From: Sipunculus nudus
Taxonomy: Eukaryota; Annelida; Sipuncula; Golfingiida; Sipunculidae
Direction of reading: 5' to 3'
Assembly: GCA_026874595.1 (NCBI GenBank)
Contig: CM049320.1
Coordinates: 17,062,988 to 17,126,987 of the forward strand
DNA length: 64,000 bases
Shown piece by piece: positions 37,438 through 49,780 of this stretch; position 1 is the first letter of the stretch; each line of letters starts with the position of its first letter. The notes beneath the pieces were generated by a model. It did not search any database, was not told the origin of the DNA, and worked only from the letters and a program-made list of their open reading frames with translations. The position numbers and the translations under genes were made by a program.

Positions 37438-38664
37438 TTCCAAGCTCCGTGTGTATGTAAGTTTGTGTGAGTAAAACTACTGTTTTACATCATCATCAGT
37501 TTTATTATTTTTGCTGGTTTGTGTGACAGAAAGAAAGAAAGTAAGAAAAAGAAAAAAAAGTAAGAAAGACAGAAAGACAGACAGACAGGTTTATTCTTGA
37601 AAAAGGCCACAGGCCGAAAGTTCATGTAAGTCTAAAATAATTAGGGAAATGGAGAGCTCACAACTATATATCAATTTACATATTAACCAGCTAACATTAA
37701 GTCAAAAAGTAAAATGAAAATGAATGAAAATAGGTAAATAAAAGGTTTGTGGGACTGTAACGGAAAAAAAAATCTCAGCGGGAAGTATTAAGACTAGTCA
37801 GCCCTTAGACCAGGCAGGATAGACTATGTGAAGGGGATATGGTCACAAACCTAACGCTCTCTGAGTGCTGTTTATTCCATGTGCACCATGTATACGTGCA
37901 AACGGGTCGTGCCAATGTTTAATTTGTGTAAAAAACTCTTTGCTAGGAATTAATGCACATTTGGAACAACATATTTATACAATCGGTTAAATTCTGCTTA
38001 ATGCATGGTAAAAAAAATCCTTCCCCCCACCCCTCCAGGGGAGAGTTGTTGTTTTCAGTCCTGCAGCCATCGTCCGACGCAGGTATATATATAGGATATT
38101 TTAACGTTGTAACTGTAGAAATCACCCCTAAAATGCGAAATACAATTTGTTTCTGCCAAAATCTCGGATCGGGAATAACCTTGGCCTTTATCGTCATGGT
38201 CATATCAGCCGAATCGAATATTCTTTTATGATATACCCATAACTTTCGAAGTATTGCAGAGTTCATTTTTAAATTTGATACACAAGCTGTTCAACAAATC
38301 CTCGGAAGAGTTTGATAAATGGTAGTCAAAACCAAAATAAATTGGTAATAATCTAGAAGTTTTGTGAATCCCACAACTTTAGCATTACTACATCGTTAAT
38401 TCCCATGAATTCGGAAACACAAATTATTTCACCCAAGTTCTCGTCGGAGTTGGACAATTTTGTAAAACTATATGGTTTTTGGTCATCACATTTTGAATCG
38501 TGCATATTTATTCTTGAAAATTTTGGATTCGAGCCATGGGGGGGGGGGGGGGGGGGTATATCTGTTTTGCGACAGCGAAAAACAAAGCGGTTTTAGTTGG
38601 TTTTTGTTTCTTGATCTTCGTGACATGGAGAGGTATATGTAACATGGTTCTATCGTCTGTACCA
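37438..38664. other. No supported gene; purine tract and poly-G
   Basis: (GAAA/GACA)n tract at 37530-37590 and a 19-base G run at 38538-38556. The overlapping opposite-strand frames near 37950-38260 have no recognised motif. Confidence 0.5.
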
Positions 38665-39154
38665 CAGTAAGGTGCCCATTGATATTTGGCAATGTTTTCA
38701 TAAACTGACAGATTAATTCCAGTTTGAATAATGCAATGAAGGAATAGGGTAGTGGCCGTAATAACTATAATTAAATTGAAATCCTATCCTAAATGAGAAA
38801 ATAATGCAATTAAATCAATATCTGAGAAAACAATTCCTTTTTTTCAACACCGAAACCCTTTTCATGAAAGTCGAACTCACTGGTCACATGCACAAACAAC
38901 TGCAAAGCTCCTGATTGGCTGATAATTGGTCATAAATATTAAAAAAATGCAGTTGTCTGCAACCCATGACAGACACCATGTCACTTGGTCACAAGATTCA
39001 GAAAAACAAAGTTGCAATATATAAATTTTTGTTTTTGTTATAAAGTTTTACATCTCATTTTAGGCCTTTGGTCCCTCATCAGCTTTAAAGTCAGAATGTG
39101 TTATTTTTTTTGAGTTTCAGATATTATTGCCAATTTTCATTGGGCACCCTACTG
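38665..39154. mobile_element. Inverted-repeat element, ~490 bp, CAGTAGGGTGCCC ends
   Basis: Left CAGTAAGGTGCCCATTGATA-TTTGGCAATG and complement of the right CAGTAGGGTGCCCAATGAAA-ATTGGCAATA agree over about 30 bp. No exact 8-bp target duplication was seen. A hAT-type MITE is the closest match by its ends. Confidence 0.5.
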
Positions 39155-40330
39155 TTGAACAGACTTTAGTTTCTCAGATACGAAATCAGGTAATGCAGAG
39201 ACATGATACTGAATAGAAGACTTTATTTTGAAGAAGTTTATTTTGTCATCCTTTCATTTTATTTTAACTTGAGCTAAGCATATTTATACAGTCTAGTCAA
39301 ACATGTTGTTAAATCTTAGGTTAGACTTCATCATACTGCCTGTGTGAAGTAAAGATGCAGCTGGTGGTATGATATTAAGGCAAGCCCTAGCTGTATCAAG
39401 GGAAACATGCCGAATGTGTAGGGGACATGTCGTAAAACGGCAGGTTCCGCTCATGTGCATACAAAAGGTCACGTGACCCAGACGTCCCTTATTTAGAAAC
39501 CTGGGCATAAGACGGCACCAATACGGCAAGCATGAGCACCGTAGCTTTCTGTATTTGTAATATTTGTGTATAGTTGTTAAGCGCTGGGCCGTGTCGGCAT
39601 TAGCGTATTTAGCATCTCGAACAAAGAGGCATGATGACTGCCAAGGATGTGACTTTGAACCAAAAAAAACTGGGCGGATCCCTAACACTGTCACATGATG
39701 GGAAAGCACTCTTTTTATTAGCGGAGGGAATTCCGCTGGATTAATTCTACTGATGTAGACACGTATGTTTATTCAGTCAAAGTGCGGACAGCGATAGTTT
39801 GCAGCAATTTTGTGTAATTTAGTCTAGCTGTGTTAATTTAGCTGAATTTATTTTATAGTCGGAGACTGTCTACATGTACTTAGTGACCCTATATCTGATG
39901 TTTGGTGGTGTTGCAGCAAGGATATTAAAACATGATAAAATAGACTGGTTCCCGAGTAAGATACCTTTATTCTACATATTCTAGATAAATTAACAAGATG
40001 GGTCACCCGGAAATTCATCTTAAAATGATGTAGATTTCGATCAATAAAGTGATCCAATTTTCCGTTAATTTTAGAAATACAAGATGATTTGCAGAATTGA
40101 ATCACCACTGGTTCAAAACGTTTTCAAACCAAACTCAAAATTATTTACTACAGATCTTTAAGTTTAACTGGAGCTTGAAAGTATAAGTACAGCTTTAGCA
40201 TACACTTAGTTTAAATTTAAGAACATCGAAGGAAAGGATATTCTGTCATGAAATACAGGGAATCAATATATATGTATTTCTTTTGTCCAGCAAAGCTCTT
40301 TTATTGCGCTGATATAGAAAATTATGGCAA
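39155..40330. other. No supported gene
   Basis: A 138-codon minus-strand frame at 39293-39709 has many Cys/His/Arg but no domain order, no splice context and no homologue that I recognise. Treated as chance. Confidence 0.4.
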
Positions 40331-40332
40331 TT

Positions 40333-42352
40333 TTTAGCTCAGGTGACTGTAAGTCTAAGCTATAGCGATCACTCTTTGTCCGTCTTCCGTCTGTCCAGCT
40401 GTCCGTCTGTCCGTTAACCAGGCACAAATCGTAACCGCTGGGCCTAGAATCTTCATTCTTGACACACAGGGAGACCCATGAAAAGTCTCCATGTAAACCT
40501 GAAATTAGGTCTCTGTTACCCATATCCTTTGAGCTATGGGGCCCCAAAGTACCCCCCAGAATAGTAAAAAATTTCATACAAAAACTTCAATATCTCATTA
40601 ACCACATCACTGATGATTATGATTTTTTGGTGTACATTTGATCATGAGATGGTCCATCAGTTTTTGCAGACTGGTGGCGCCACCTGTATTTTTAATTTTT
40701 TTACGAATTTTTTTCTCTATTTTTGAGACCTTTAAAAATGTGAACATCTGTCAACAGGGCACAAATCGTGAAGACTGAACCTAGAAGCTTCATTCATGAC
40801 ACACTGAGAGACCTATGAAAAGTCTCCATGAAAACCAGAAATTAGGTCTCTGTGACCAATATCCTTTGAGCTATGGGGCCCTAAAGTACCCCACAGTATA
40901 GTCAAAAATTTCATACAAAAACTTCAAAATCTTTTTTACTTCATCACTGAATGTCAGGAATTTTGGCATACATATTGATCATGAGATGGTCCATCAGTTC
41001 CTGCAGACTGGTGGCGCCATCTGTATTTTTCGATTCTTTTACGAATATTTTTCTCTATTTTTGAGTCCTATAAAAATTTGAACATCTGTTAACAGATTTT
41101 GTAAAAATTGGACCTAGAATCTTCATTCTTGACACACTCACAGACCTATGAAAGTCTCCATGGAAACCAGAAATTTGGTCTCTGTTACCCATATCCTACG
41201 AGCTATGGGGCCCAAAAGTACCCCCCAGAATAGTAAAAAAATTCATACAAAAACTTCAATATCTATTTCACTACATCACCGATGGTCATGATTTCTGGCA
41301 TACATATTGATCATGAAATGTTTCCTTTGAGCTGTGTGGCTCCCCATTACCCCCCCCCCCCCCCCAGAATAATGGAAAATTTGATAAAAAAAACTGCAAC
41401 ATCACAATAACTTCAACACTGATGGCTATGATTTTTGGCATACATGTTGATCAAGAGGTGTTCCATCAGTTCCTGCAGACTGGTGGCGCCACCTGTATTT
41501 TTTCAATTTTTTTTTTGAGACCATAAAGGATGTAGTTATCTGTCAACAGGTTACAAATCGTAACGACTGGACCTAGAATCTTTATTCTTGACACACAGGG
41601 AGACCTATGAAAAGTCTCCATGGAAACTGAAACCTGAAATTAGGTCTCTGTTACCCATATCCTTTTAGCTATGGCACTCCAAAGTACAGCTCAGAATAAT
41701 GGAAATTTAATACATAAGCTTAAGTATCTGAACAACTTATGCAGAGATCACCATTATTCTTTGCATATATATTGATTATGGAATGTTCCATCAGTTTCTG
41801 CAGACTGGTGGTGCCACCTATATTTTATTCAAATTTTTCGATTTATTTTCTCTATTTTTGAGACTTTTAAGGATGCTGTCATCTGTTAACGTGGTACAAA
41901 CTGTTACAACTGGACCTAGAATCTTCATTCTTGTCATGCAAGGAGGCCAATGAAAAGTGTCTGTGGAAACCTGAAATTAAGTCTCTGTTTCCCATATCAT
42001 TCAAGCTATAGGACTTCGAAAAATCCCTCAGAATAATGCAAAATTTGATACACATGCTTAAGTATCTGAACAACTAATGCAGAGATCACCATGATTCTTT
42101 GCATGGATATTGACCATTAAGTGTTTTTATTTATTTTCTGCAGACTGATAGAGCCAGCTGTATTTTTTTTAAAGTTTACGCATTTTTCTCTATTTTTTTA
42201 GATATATAAATACAGACACAATCTCGGCCTGTTGGTTAATCTGTTTGATGCTTCAGTTGAATGGGTATATACTACCATTCAGATGATAAAATTTCCTTTA
42301 GCGAATATCTTCCCAGTCAGCTGAGCGTCATGACCGATGGGTCACTTGTTAG
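40333..42352 (+). mobile_element. GTCCGTC-type element containing a ~330-bp tandem array
   Basis: Starts TTTTTAGCTCAGGTGACTGT and ends CAGTCAGCTGAGCGTCATGA...CACTTGTTA; AGCTCAGGTGACTG and the complement GCTCAGCTGACTG form short inverted ends. Inside, about five units begin 'CTAGAATCTTCATTCTTGAC' (about 40444, 40782, 41105, 41574, 41919) and each contains 'GAGACCTATGAAAAGTCTCC', 'AAATTAGGTCTCTGTTACCC', 'GAGCTATGGGGCCC' and 'GACTGGTGGCGCCACCTGTA'. The first unit carries GTCTGTCC repeats. No long frame. Confidence 0.7.
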
Positions 42353-42579
42353 TCCTTTGATAAGTTTTGAGTAAAAATAAATTGTATCTTTATACTTGTA
42401 TGGTTTATGTGGTGTGTCGCTTTACTCTGATTGCAGGTGCCAATTCATCTAACGTTTGAAAAAAATATGTAATTTCTGGTTTCCTCTGTGAATATATTAG
42501 TGATCTATGGGTAATTTTGTTTGTTAAAAAAATCTTATAACGCCTTCTTGAAGGATGCATGAACTTGCTTATCAACATT

Positions 42580-42880
42580 TTGTTTGTAAAAAAAGCAATG
42601 TTGACAAACGGGAAAAACATGTAACCTAAGGTCGTAGGTTGCATATATGCGGAGGTAGACATGCTTTGGCTTATATGACTTGCTGTCGGATGCCCTTGTT
42701 GAATTTGTTTTGATTATTTTGGCGGCCCCTACCTATTATAAACAGGTTGATATGAACAAAGCAAGAAGCTTATGTGCGTCGATCTTCACTTTTTCTGGCC
42801 TCTTTTAATAAATGCTCCAAGGGATTACGTTTCGTTTATAAAGGCCAGAAAGGTGGTTGAGTCCCTTTATGTTTAAGGCC
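42580..42880 (+). repeat. Dispersed ~350-bp repeat family, copy 2
   Basis: TTATCAACATTTTGTTTGTA, AACATGTAACCTAAGG, GTAGGTTGCATATATGCGG, GGATGCCCTTGTTGAAT, TTTTCTGGCCTC, GGTGGTTGAGTCCCTTTA: the same order as copies 3 and 4 in reverse orientation. Confidence 0.65.
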
Positions 42881-45149
42881 TTCTCTCCATTGTCATGAAG
42901 GGAAACGAAGGGAGTGGAATATGATATATTATTTAACATTATTTAATAAAAATAAAGTCACATGGCATTATCTAAGCATATTACACAAAACTGATTAGGT
43001 TAGATTTACTCCCTTGAAAATCCTTTAATAGACCGTAGACTGGTAGTGTGTAGTGCATAATATATAAGCCCGGTAGCTACACACGAACGGATCACATTTC
43101 TTAACAAGAGCTAAGTAGGATAGGATAACTGCTCCATATAATCATGATTCTTATGTTATATTTTACCGAATATTGCCGTTAATGTACCAAACTTTCTTAT
43201 CCATTACTCATTGACGTACCGTAAATAATATAGCATACCATAAATGATGGAAGTACATGTAATTATACTTTTGATTGGGCATTTAACAAAAAGTAGGTTG
43301 AGTATGTAGGCCATTAGGACCGCCCAACCAGTAGTTTTCATACAGCTTCTGTAGCTGTCATCCTGAATGTAAGACGCTAACCTTAATAACCTACACTTGT
43401 TTTCGTTGTTTTTATTGCTGGACTGTCGTACATATTCAGTGTTCCCCTCATTTGAGTTTTGGACAAAGGCTCTATATTATATATAAGCATGAATGATTTC
43501 TACTTTCAGAATATGTATTGTATTACTACACAGTCATCTGTGTGTTTTTTTACTAGGCCATGATTGCATAGGATACAATTATAACCTCGCCAACATGTCT
43601 TTATACAGAATGGCAAAAGAAACGTATCAAGAAACATATTTCCTCGTGAAAGGTTAACCATAAATGCAACCTGAAATTAAAATGATATCCAGTGCCTCAA
43701 AGAAGAAAGGGTGACACGTGGGGGTGGGGGGCTGGGAGTAGAGACACATTCAAATATATAATGATGTAAAGACTATAAAGTGATGTAGAGACACATATAT
43801 AACGATGGTGAATACACATCCACCGAAATACAGTGTTAAATTCTTCAGATGCCGAAAGTAGCTTTCTCTTAATTAGATGTATTGGTTTTGTTTATCTGTA
43901 GTTTATTTGTAAGAATTATTGTAAAACACAGTGACCACGTTAAGTGTTGATGGGCACAGGTTAAACATATGTTATCAAAGGGTTCTTTATTAAGAAAATA
44001 TGTTACCGGACTGAACACGTGCAAATTTCGATCAAGGTGTGAACAGCGGCCTCCCCGGACTGTCAATCAACGTCACAGGTCCATCGCCGTTATTGCGTTA
44101 TTTGTTTTACCGTATCTGATAAGAAAGGCGGACTAAAGAGGTTTAAAGGTCAAGGCTGTTAGGTGTGTAAAGAAACGTGTATAAACATCTTCAGGAACAT
44201 ATAGACACAATGAGTCAGGGCTTTTCCATTAGTGTTGGGTTCAAAAGCGACTCGGTGCCTTTAAATGGAAATGTTTCATACAATTCAAATGACGTTGCAA
44301 ATTCGATTTATTACTATAAGATGCAATTACAATAGAAATTATCAAGTAGAAATGTTTTGCAAATGCCCAAACAAATATCTCCACTTTTTCGTTACACGTG
44401 GAGACAATAACTAGGCATCTTGAAACTGTCATACGACGGTCACGGATCCCCACCTGTCCCCCACTCCACCCCTAATCTTCTCGTTGTTTGGTATCCAAAA
44501 GGTAATTTATATATCACAACCAAACTTTGATCTGTACTTCTACATTATAAAAGACAGTTGATATAGTTCAACGGTTTAGGGGGAGATTCGTGCAGACCGG
44601 AAATGACCGGAAATGACGTATCGAGAGAGTGTTCACGCTTACTAAAAACTGATTATAGTGAAAAAAAGCAAAGTATACTTGTTTAATGACCGTCACTGAA
44701 TTATCCTGAAATCTAAGTAGTTAATGAGATATGGCCATCTGCATTTTGATATCATGACCGCTTCTTTGACCCAGGCCTTTTGCCCGATTGACCAAGCTGT
44801 TTGGATTTATTAATAATTTAGTAATAGCTATAGTTCTGTAAACTAGACTTACTTGAAATTTAATTGTTCCTTCTTGATCTTTGACGGATGCGTTGACAAT
44901 GACGACCTCACGTTTTCGTAATTAGCATATTTTTTTCTCAAAAAGTTGTAATGAATAACTGGAACCATTATTACTGAAATATTATTTTGTGATTCTTAAT
45001 GGTTTTTAATGATTATTATTCGGAGATGTCACTTTATAACTACGTTTGCATCTGAAAAACAGCTGTTCTGCATTAAATGCAAATACCAGCACGGCATGTC
45101 AAGCGTAAATTCAAATGCTTTTAAACCAAGTCCAATAGTGTGCATTATT
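42881..45149. other. No supported gene
   Basis: 2.3 kb without a conserved frame. Scattered short frames only. Confidence 0.45.

Positions 45150-45214
<65 letters not shown>
45150..45214. repeat. (TA)n microsatellite
   Basis: About 60 bp of TA. Confidence 0.95.
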
Positions 45215-45216
<2 letters not shown>

Positions 45217-46945
45217 ACTGTTTCCCGCTGCAGCAAAAGACGAATTTCCCTGCCATAATAACGTCTCCACGCTTATTTTGTACTTCAGGAATGGTATTCA
45301 GTTATTTTGCTAATCAGGTTATGTCTTTATGGATAACAGGAATTGGGTTTGTCATTTGGTTCGCTAGAGTGATTATGCAAGAGTGACTTTAAAAGGTAAT
45401 TCTTTGTGCACGGATCGTGGCAAACGTAGATCGGTTTGCTAGAGGGGTGTCAAAATTATGTTTATCATTTTATTTAGATAACTTTTCATTTCAGTCAGCT
45501 GTCCACAAACGTATCACAGCATTGTTTAAAACCCGAATCTGATGGGAAGAGCTTTTATAATTTTGCTAATCAGGTATTAAGTAGCTTACGCGCACGCATG
45601 CCAGGGTTATCTTGAACGTAATTCTTACACATTTGAGATAGAGGTATAAGATTAAGGTCTGTAGGTGTTCCAGCTCGTACCGTGACTCTGCATTTTTGAA
45701 AGCCAGCTGTAGTACGAGTGACTCATGGGGTGCTTTTAAGATGTGCACTCTTGGAACCACTCCCTCACGACTCGGACGTTATATTTCCTTAATGAAGCAT
45801 TTAGCGTGAGGTGTTCACCAAATACCTGTCATCGATCTGTTAAAGCGTTGCCATGGAGACCGCACCGAGGAAGGTATCTTCAAATAGACTTAGGGGTCAG
45901 TCCTAACATTTGAATAGATGTTTATATACATATATATTGATTGTGAATTTCTATGTATTAGCAACAAATCTAGAAAATATTTTGGATGATAAAATGGGAC
46001 AACTCAACCAAAGGCTAATATGTTTGATTTCCGAGATATACAAACGAACTTTTTAGTTTCACGCTGCCATTTGATATTTTGTCAATTGCAGATGTTTGAG
46101 AAATTTAACATTTAACGAACAATCGGACAACAAGTTTACACATATTGATCACAACGATTTTCTCTCAACGTATATACTCGTGCACATCACCTCCAACCGC
46201 TGTAAAGGCTATTAGCACTTTTCAATGAGAATACGCGTATATCACACCGTTAAAGATACGTAGGTTTATTAGGATCAGTGATTCCAAATATAAGAAAATA
46301 AGTAATTATTTGTCGATAAAACGGTCCCGAATATTCAGTGTCAGTCTACGCCGAAAGGTGTCTCTAGTCTCTAGTGTCTCTGACGAAAAAGTCTATTTTG
46401 TGGGGTCCTCTGGTATTTTCACCTACTTGTAAAATGTTATAACTTTGAACGAATGGGCCGCAAGGTTAAATATGTATAGTGGATAAAACTTAAATTTAGC
46501 CGTTCTCTTGGTGTTACGGATATATGTTTATTATATTTTGGTGGGTTGTCTGCCATATGTATAACAATGTAATATAACCTGAATGTTTTCAGGTGGGGAC
46601 TATCTTAGGGACACAAGTTAAACAATTGAAATTAAAAAGATCTCAGCAAAATATGCGAATTCTTATTAATCATTACCCTAATATTATGCGTTCCTGTGTA
46701 GTTTAAATATTTCCTGGTATATGGCGCTACAATAGCCCTTTTGGTGGAAAAAATGTCACATTTCTCATGATTCATTTTGGAATATGTGGAAATAACCTGC
46801 TTAGGGCGCAAATGGTATTGTTCCTAATGTTCAAGACCAAACCCGGGCATTTCTCAGAGGTCTCCATGGAGGAGGTGCTACACACAAGTCTAGTTGTACC
46901 AATGTCAATTATAACACGATTTCCGAGGAAAAAGGTTTTAATGGT
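45215..46945. other. Upstream flank or intron of the ASB-like gene
   Basis: No conserved frame. GTTGCCATGGAGACCGCACC (45850) is an ATG in ideal context opening METAPRK before AAG|GTATCT. It ends in phase 0, which does not match the ASB frame, so it could at most be a non-coding/uORF leader exon. Confidence 0.4.
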
Positions 46946-46947
46946 AT

Positions 46948-46969
46948 TTCTTTTATATTTCTAGGTAGA
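46948..46969 (+). other. Splice acceptor upstream of the ASB-like exon
   Basis: A pyrimidine-rich tract ends in TTCTAG at about 46964, five bases before the ATG. It predicts that the coding exon begins at 46965 and that at least one upstream exon exists. The five bases GTAGA read as the end of a codon plus Arg in the frame of the ATG, so the frame stays open back to the splice site when the upstream exon ends in phase 1. Confidence 0.7.
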
Positions 46970-48586
46970 ATGGAAGTCCGGCAGGGGGAGGCACCGGCGC
47001 CAACCATTACCAAGATGGAGAACGACACGGACAGTCCCCCGGATCACGAGTGCTCACCTCCGCTCGTTAACTGGGTCACCAAGGACATTCACTATGTCGA
47101 CGATCAGGGCCGAAACTACTTGCACAACGCTTTCCTTCACGGCGCCGATAATGAATGTATTATTACGCAACTGATTCGAATGGGTTGTGACGTCAACGGT
47201 GACGACAAAATGGGACAGAAACCAATCCACTTTGCTGCAGCCAAAGGTCACGCGCGAAGTTTAAGCAAACTGATTGCATTTAAAGCTGAAATAGACCCTG
47301 AGGATAACAACGGAAACACTCCTTTTATGCTCGCATGCCAGGCCAATCAAACTGCCACTGCAAATATTTTATTAACACGCGGCGCACGACTCCACGCAGA
47401 AAACAAACTCGGTCGTACGGGATTACATTTAGCCGCAAAGTCCGGAGCGACTGAATGTGTCCGGTTTTTGATTGACCGGAAGGTCAAAGGTAACATTAGA
47501 GATCGCCATGATAACAGTCCCTTGATGCTCGCATGCGAATTCTCAAACGCGGAAATTGTTGCTATGCTGATTAAGTACGGCGTGAAACATAATAATGCAA
47601 ACCAGGACGGACAGATGGCGCTGCACCTGGCGGCTCAAACGGGCTCAGTCGAGTGTTGTAAGGCACTGCTAGCAGCTCACACTGAAATTGACGCACCCAA
47701 TAAGGAAGGTGACACTCCGTTTGTGTGTGCCATAAAATCAAACCACCCACGTATACTGAAACTGCTTCTAGACGCTGGGTGCGACTGGATGGCCATTGAT
47801 GGATTGAATGGAACAGCTCTTGCTCTGGCTATTCTAAAGAACCACAACTCGTGTGTTAAGATTTTGCTTGAAGCGGGCATGGATCCTGACGAATTTGGAT
47901 ATTGTGGACTGACGCCGCTGATGTGTGCAGTTCACAGTGCCAACACTACCACCACGGGTATGTTACTGCAATATAATGCCAACCCAAACGTGGTGGCACG
48001 CAACGGACTAACCGCCCTTGTTAAGGGGATTAAAAACACATGCGCGCAATCGGAGGTTGAAATGTTGTGGATCCTTGCCATGCTACTGAAAGCGAAAGCA
48101 AATCCTAATCAAGATATCACACTAATGGGAATGTTCGCCAACTTTTGTCCCATGGGTAGACAGTGTCCAATGGCCTTAGCCGTCGCTACTGGAATACCTT
48201 CCATAGTGCGCATGCTGTATATTGCCGGAAGTGACATATGCTCAACGAACTGTATGTACTGGGAAATGCACGGTATACTTTCAGGGAGGCATCCATGTTT
48301 CAACGTATCATTGGGAGATGTAGATAAAGTGAAAAAGTTTCTGAAAGAAATCACCAGTGAACCCCGCTCTTTGAGCGCCCTCTCACGGTTGGCTATTAGA
48401 AAACGTGTTTGTGGTTTCAGTGCAACGTTTGTTAAGAATCTCCTAAAGCTCCCAATTCCCGCAGGAATGAAAGAGTATTTATCATTCCCGGAACTCGACC
48501 AAATAATCGCTCACGCCAAGAAGTCTCCGCGAATTCAAGATCCTTTTACTTTTCCTCCATGTTTCAGCACCGTGAAAGCCGTGTGA
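46970..48586 (+). CDS. Ankyrin-repeat and SOCS-box (ASB-like) protein, 538 aa
   Basis: One long open frame in a region otherwise without long frames. Residues 1-44 are a Pro/acidic N-terminus without a recognised domain. From about residue 45 to 345 there are roughly nine consecutive ankyrin repeats of about 33 residues (for example GQKPIHFAAAKGH near 82, GRTGLHLAAKSGA near 148, GQMALHLAAQTGS near 214, GLTPLMCAVHSAN near 313), followed by one or two degenerate ones to about 435. Residues 465-505 form a SOCS box: a BC-box SLSALSRLAIRKRV (467-480) and a Cul5-box LPIP (494-497) followed by YLSFPEL. In this family ankyrin repeats bind substrate, and the SOCS box docks Elongin B/C and Cullin 5 for ubiquitin transfer in the cytosol. 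The BC-box position that is usually Cys is Ser472. The start is the first Met after the acceptor at 46964; the sequence context is favourable (A at -3, G at +4). I do not assign a numbered ASB orthologue. Confidence 0.93.
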   Translation: MEVRQGEAPAPTITKMENDTDSPPDHECSPPLVNWVTKDIHYVDDQGRNYLHNAFLHGADNECIITQLIRMGCDVNGDDKMGQKPIHFAAAKGHARSLSKLIAFKAEIDPEDNNGNTPFMLACQANQTATANILLTRGARLHAENKLGRTGLHLAAKSGATECVRFLIDRKVKGNIRDRHDNSPLMLACEFSNAEIVAMLIKYGVKHNNANQDGQMALHLAAQTGSVECCKALLAAHTEIDAPNKEGDTPFVCAIKSNHPRILKLLLDAGCDWMAIDGLNGTALALAILKNHNSCVKILLEAGMDPDEFGYCGLTPLMCAVHSANTTTTGMLLQYNANPNVVARNGLTALVKGIKNTCAQSEVEMLWILAMLLKAKANPNQDITLMGMFANFCPMGRQCPMALAVATGIPSIVRMLYIAGSDICSTNCMYWEMHGILSGRHPCFNVSLGDVDKVKKFLKEITSEPRSLSALSRLAIRKRVCGFSATFVKNLLKLPIPAGMKEYLSFPELDQIIAHAKKSPRIQDPFTFPPCFSTVKAV

Positions 48587-49780
48587 ACATGACAAACTAC
48601 ATCTCTGTCCCGGATGGTCTGGATGAAGTTCCTAAAGTGAGACCAGAGGCAAACAGAAAAAAAAAACATTCCCTGCCTCACGGATATTTAGGAGTTGGCA
48701 TCTCCCCATGAGCTAATGTTTAGATGAATTTCAAAAGACATTGCAGTCTGTTAGTTTTTTGTTCATCTCAACTGATGTACCCGATGCGACTCTGTGAATG
48801 TGTTTGAAGCACAAGACAGGCAAAGATTCGCAAGGTCACGGAACACCTTTGTTCATCGAAGAGCTTGCTAAACCCATGCAATGTCAGTAAAGTGATTTCC
48901 ATGCCTGGATCGGTCCAAACGTCTACCCAGTTGCTAATTGAAGCAATGATTGGATAACCGGGTAAGGTTATTCTACGCCCGGGTCATGGTTTACCTCGGT
49001 AAAAGTAATGACGTCATATTTCTTCAGCGTTCTACGTCATCAGAATAGTTGTTTGCCACTTGTTAGATCGTTTATACAACACTGACACAATCACAAGTTG
49101 TTTTTAATCCGTTCTGAGTCGTACAGTATCTCATATGTAAAGCCCGCGCGTCCAGCGTGCCCGGCGGACTTGCTCAGGTTTGACCTCTGACCCTTATGAC
49201 CGATCTCCAGCTAGTATAACTTAAATGCTATACTACACCATTGAACTATTTCAGTCTCCATGGCAATCTCTGTTGACAGTGACTGAATGTAGACGCACCA
49301 AGTCGAAGCCCAGTGCCTTAACCTGTGTGACTCGAAATCGTGCTTTATATTGCAAGGATTAAGTTTTGGATCTAATTCTGTTGAACAGTCATGGCTGAAT
49401 GAATATGGCATATTACCTAATCGTAACATTCAGTAGCTCTGGGACGCTTATGATAAAGCGGGTTATGTGTATATTAAATATATTTGGTCATTGGGTGATG
49501 TTCATGTGCGTGTAGAAAACCTTTTGGTAGGCGATAATGAGGTGGAAGAGCTGAGCATGCCACGATTCTGACATGGATGTTCTGGATCTGTTTAGACTAT
49601 AGGAGACATGAACAGTAACGGTAGATCAAGGTGAAACCACGTGATTTATCTCTGAAATGTCCCCGGGGCTATGTCCATCTCTTCCACATCAACACCTCTG
49701 GGTGATCAGGGTATACCAGGTTGAACTGGTTATTACATAGGTATTTATTCAGACAATGCAAGCACAAAACAATAAAATTG
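48587..49780 (+). other. Probable 3' UTR of the ASB-like gene, with AATAAA at 49771
   Basis: No coding signal follows the stop codon. The first canonical polyadenylation hexamer, AATAAA, is at 49771-49776, which would give a 3' UTR of about 1.2 kb. Transcript evidence would be needed to fix the end. Confidence 0.4.

Noticed and set aside
39293-39709. 138-codon minus-strand frame
   Set aside because: Longest unassigned frame, but without domain pattern, splice context or coding-like composition; not called as a gene.
45854-45874. METAPRK start before AAG|GTATCT
   Set aside because: Phase 0 end does not fit the ASB-like acceptor; weak donor.
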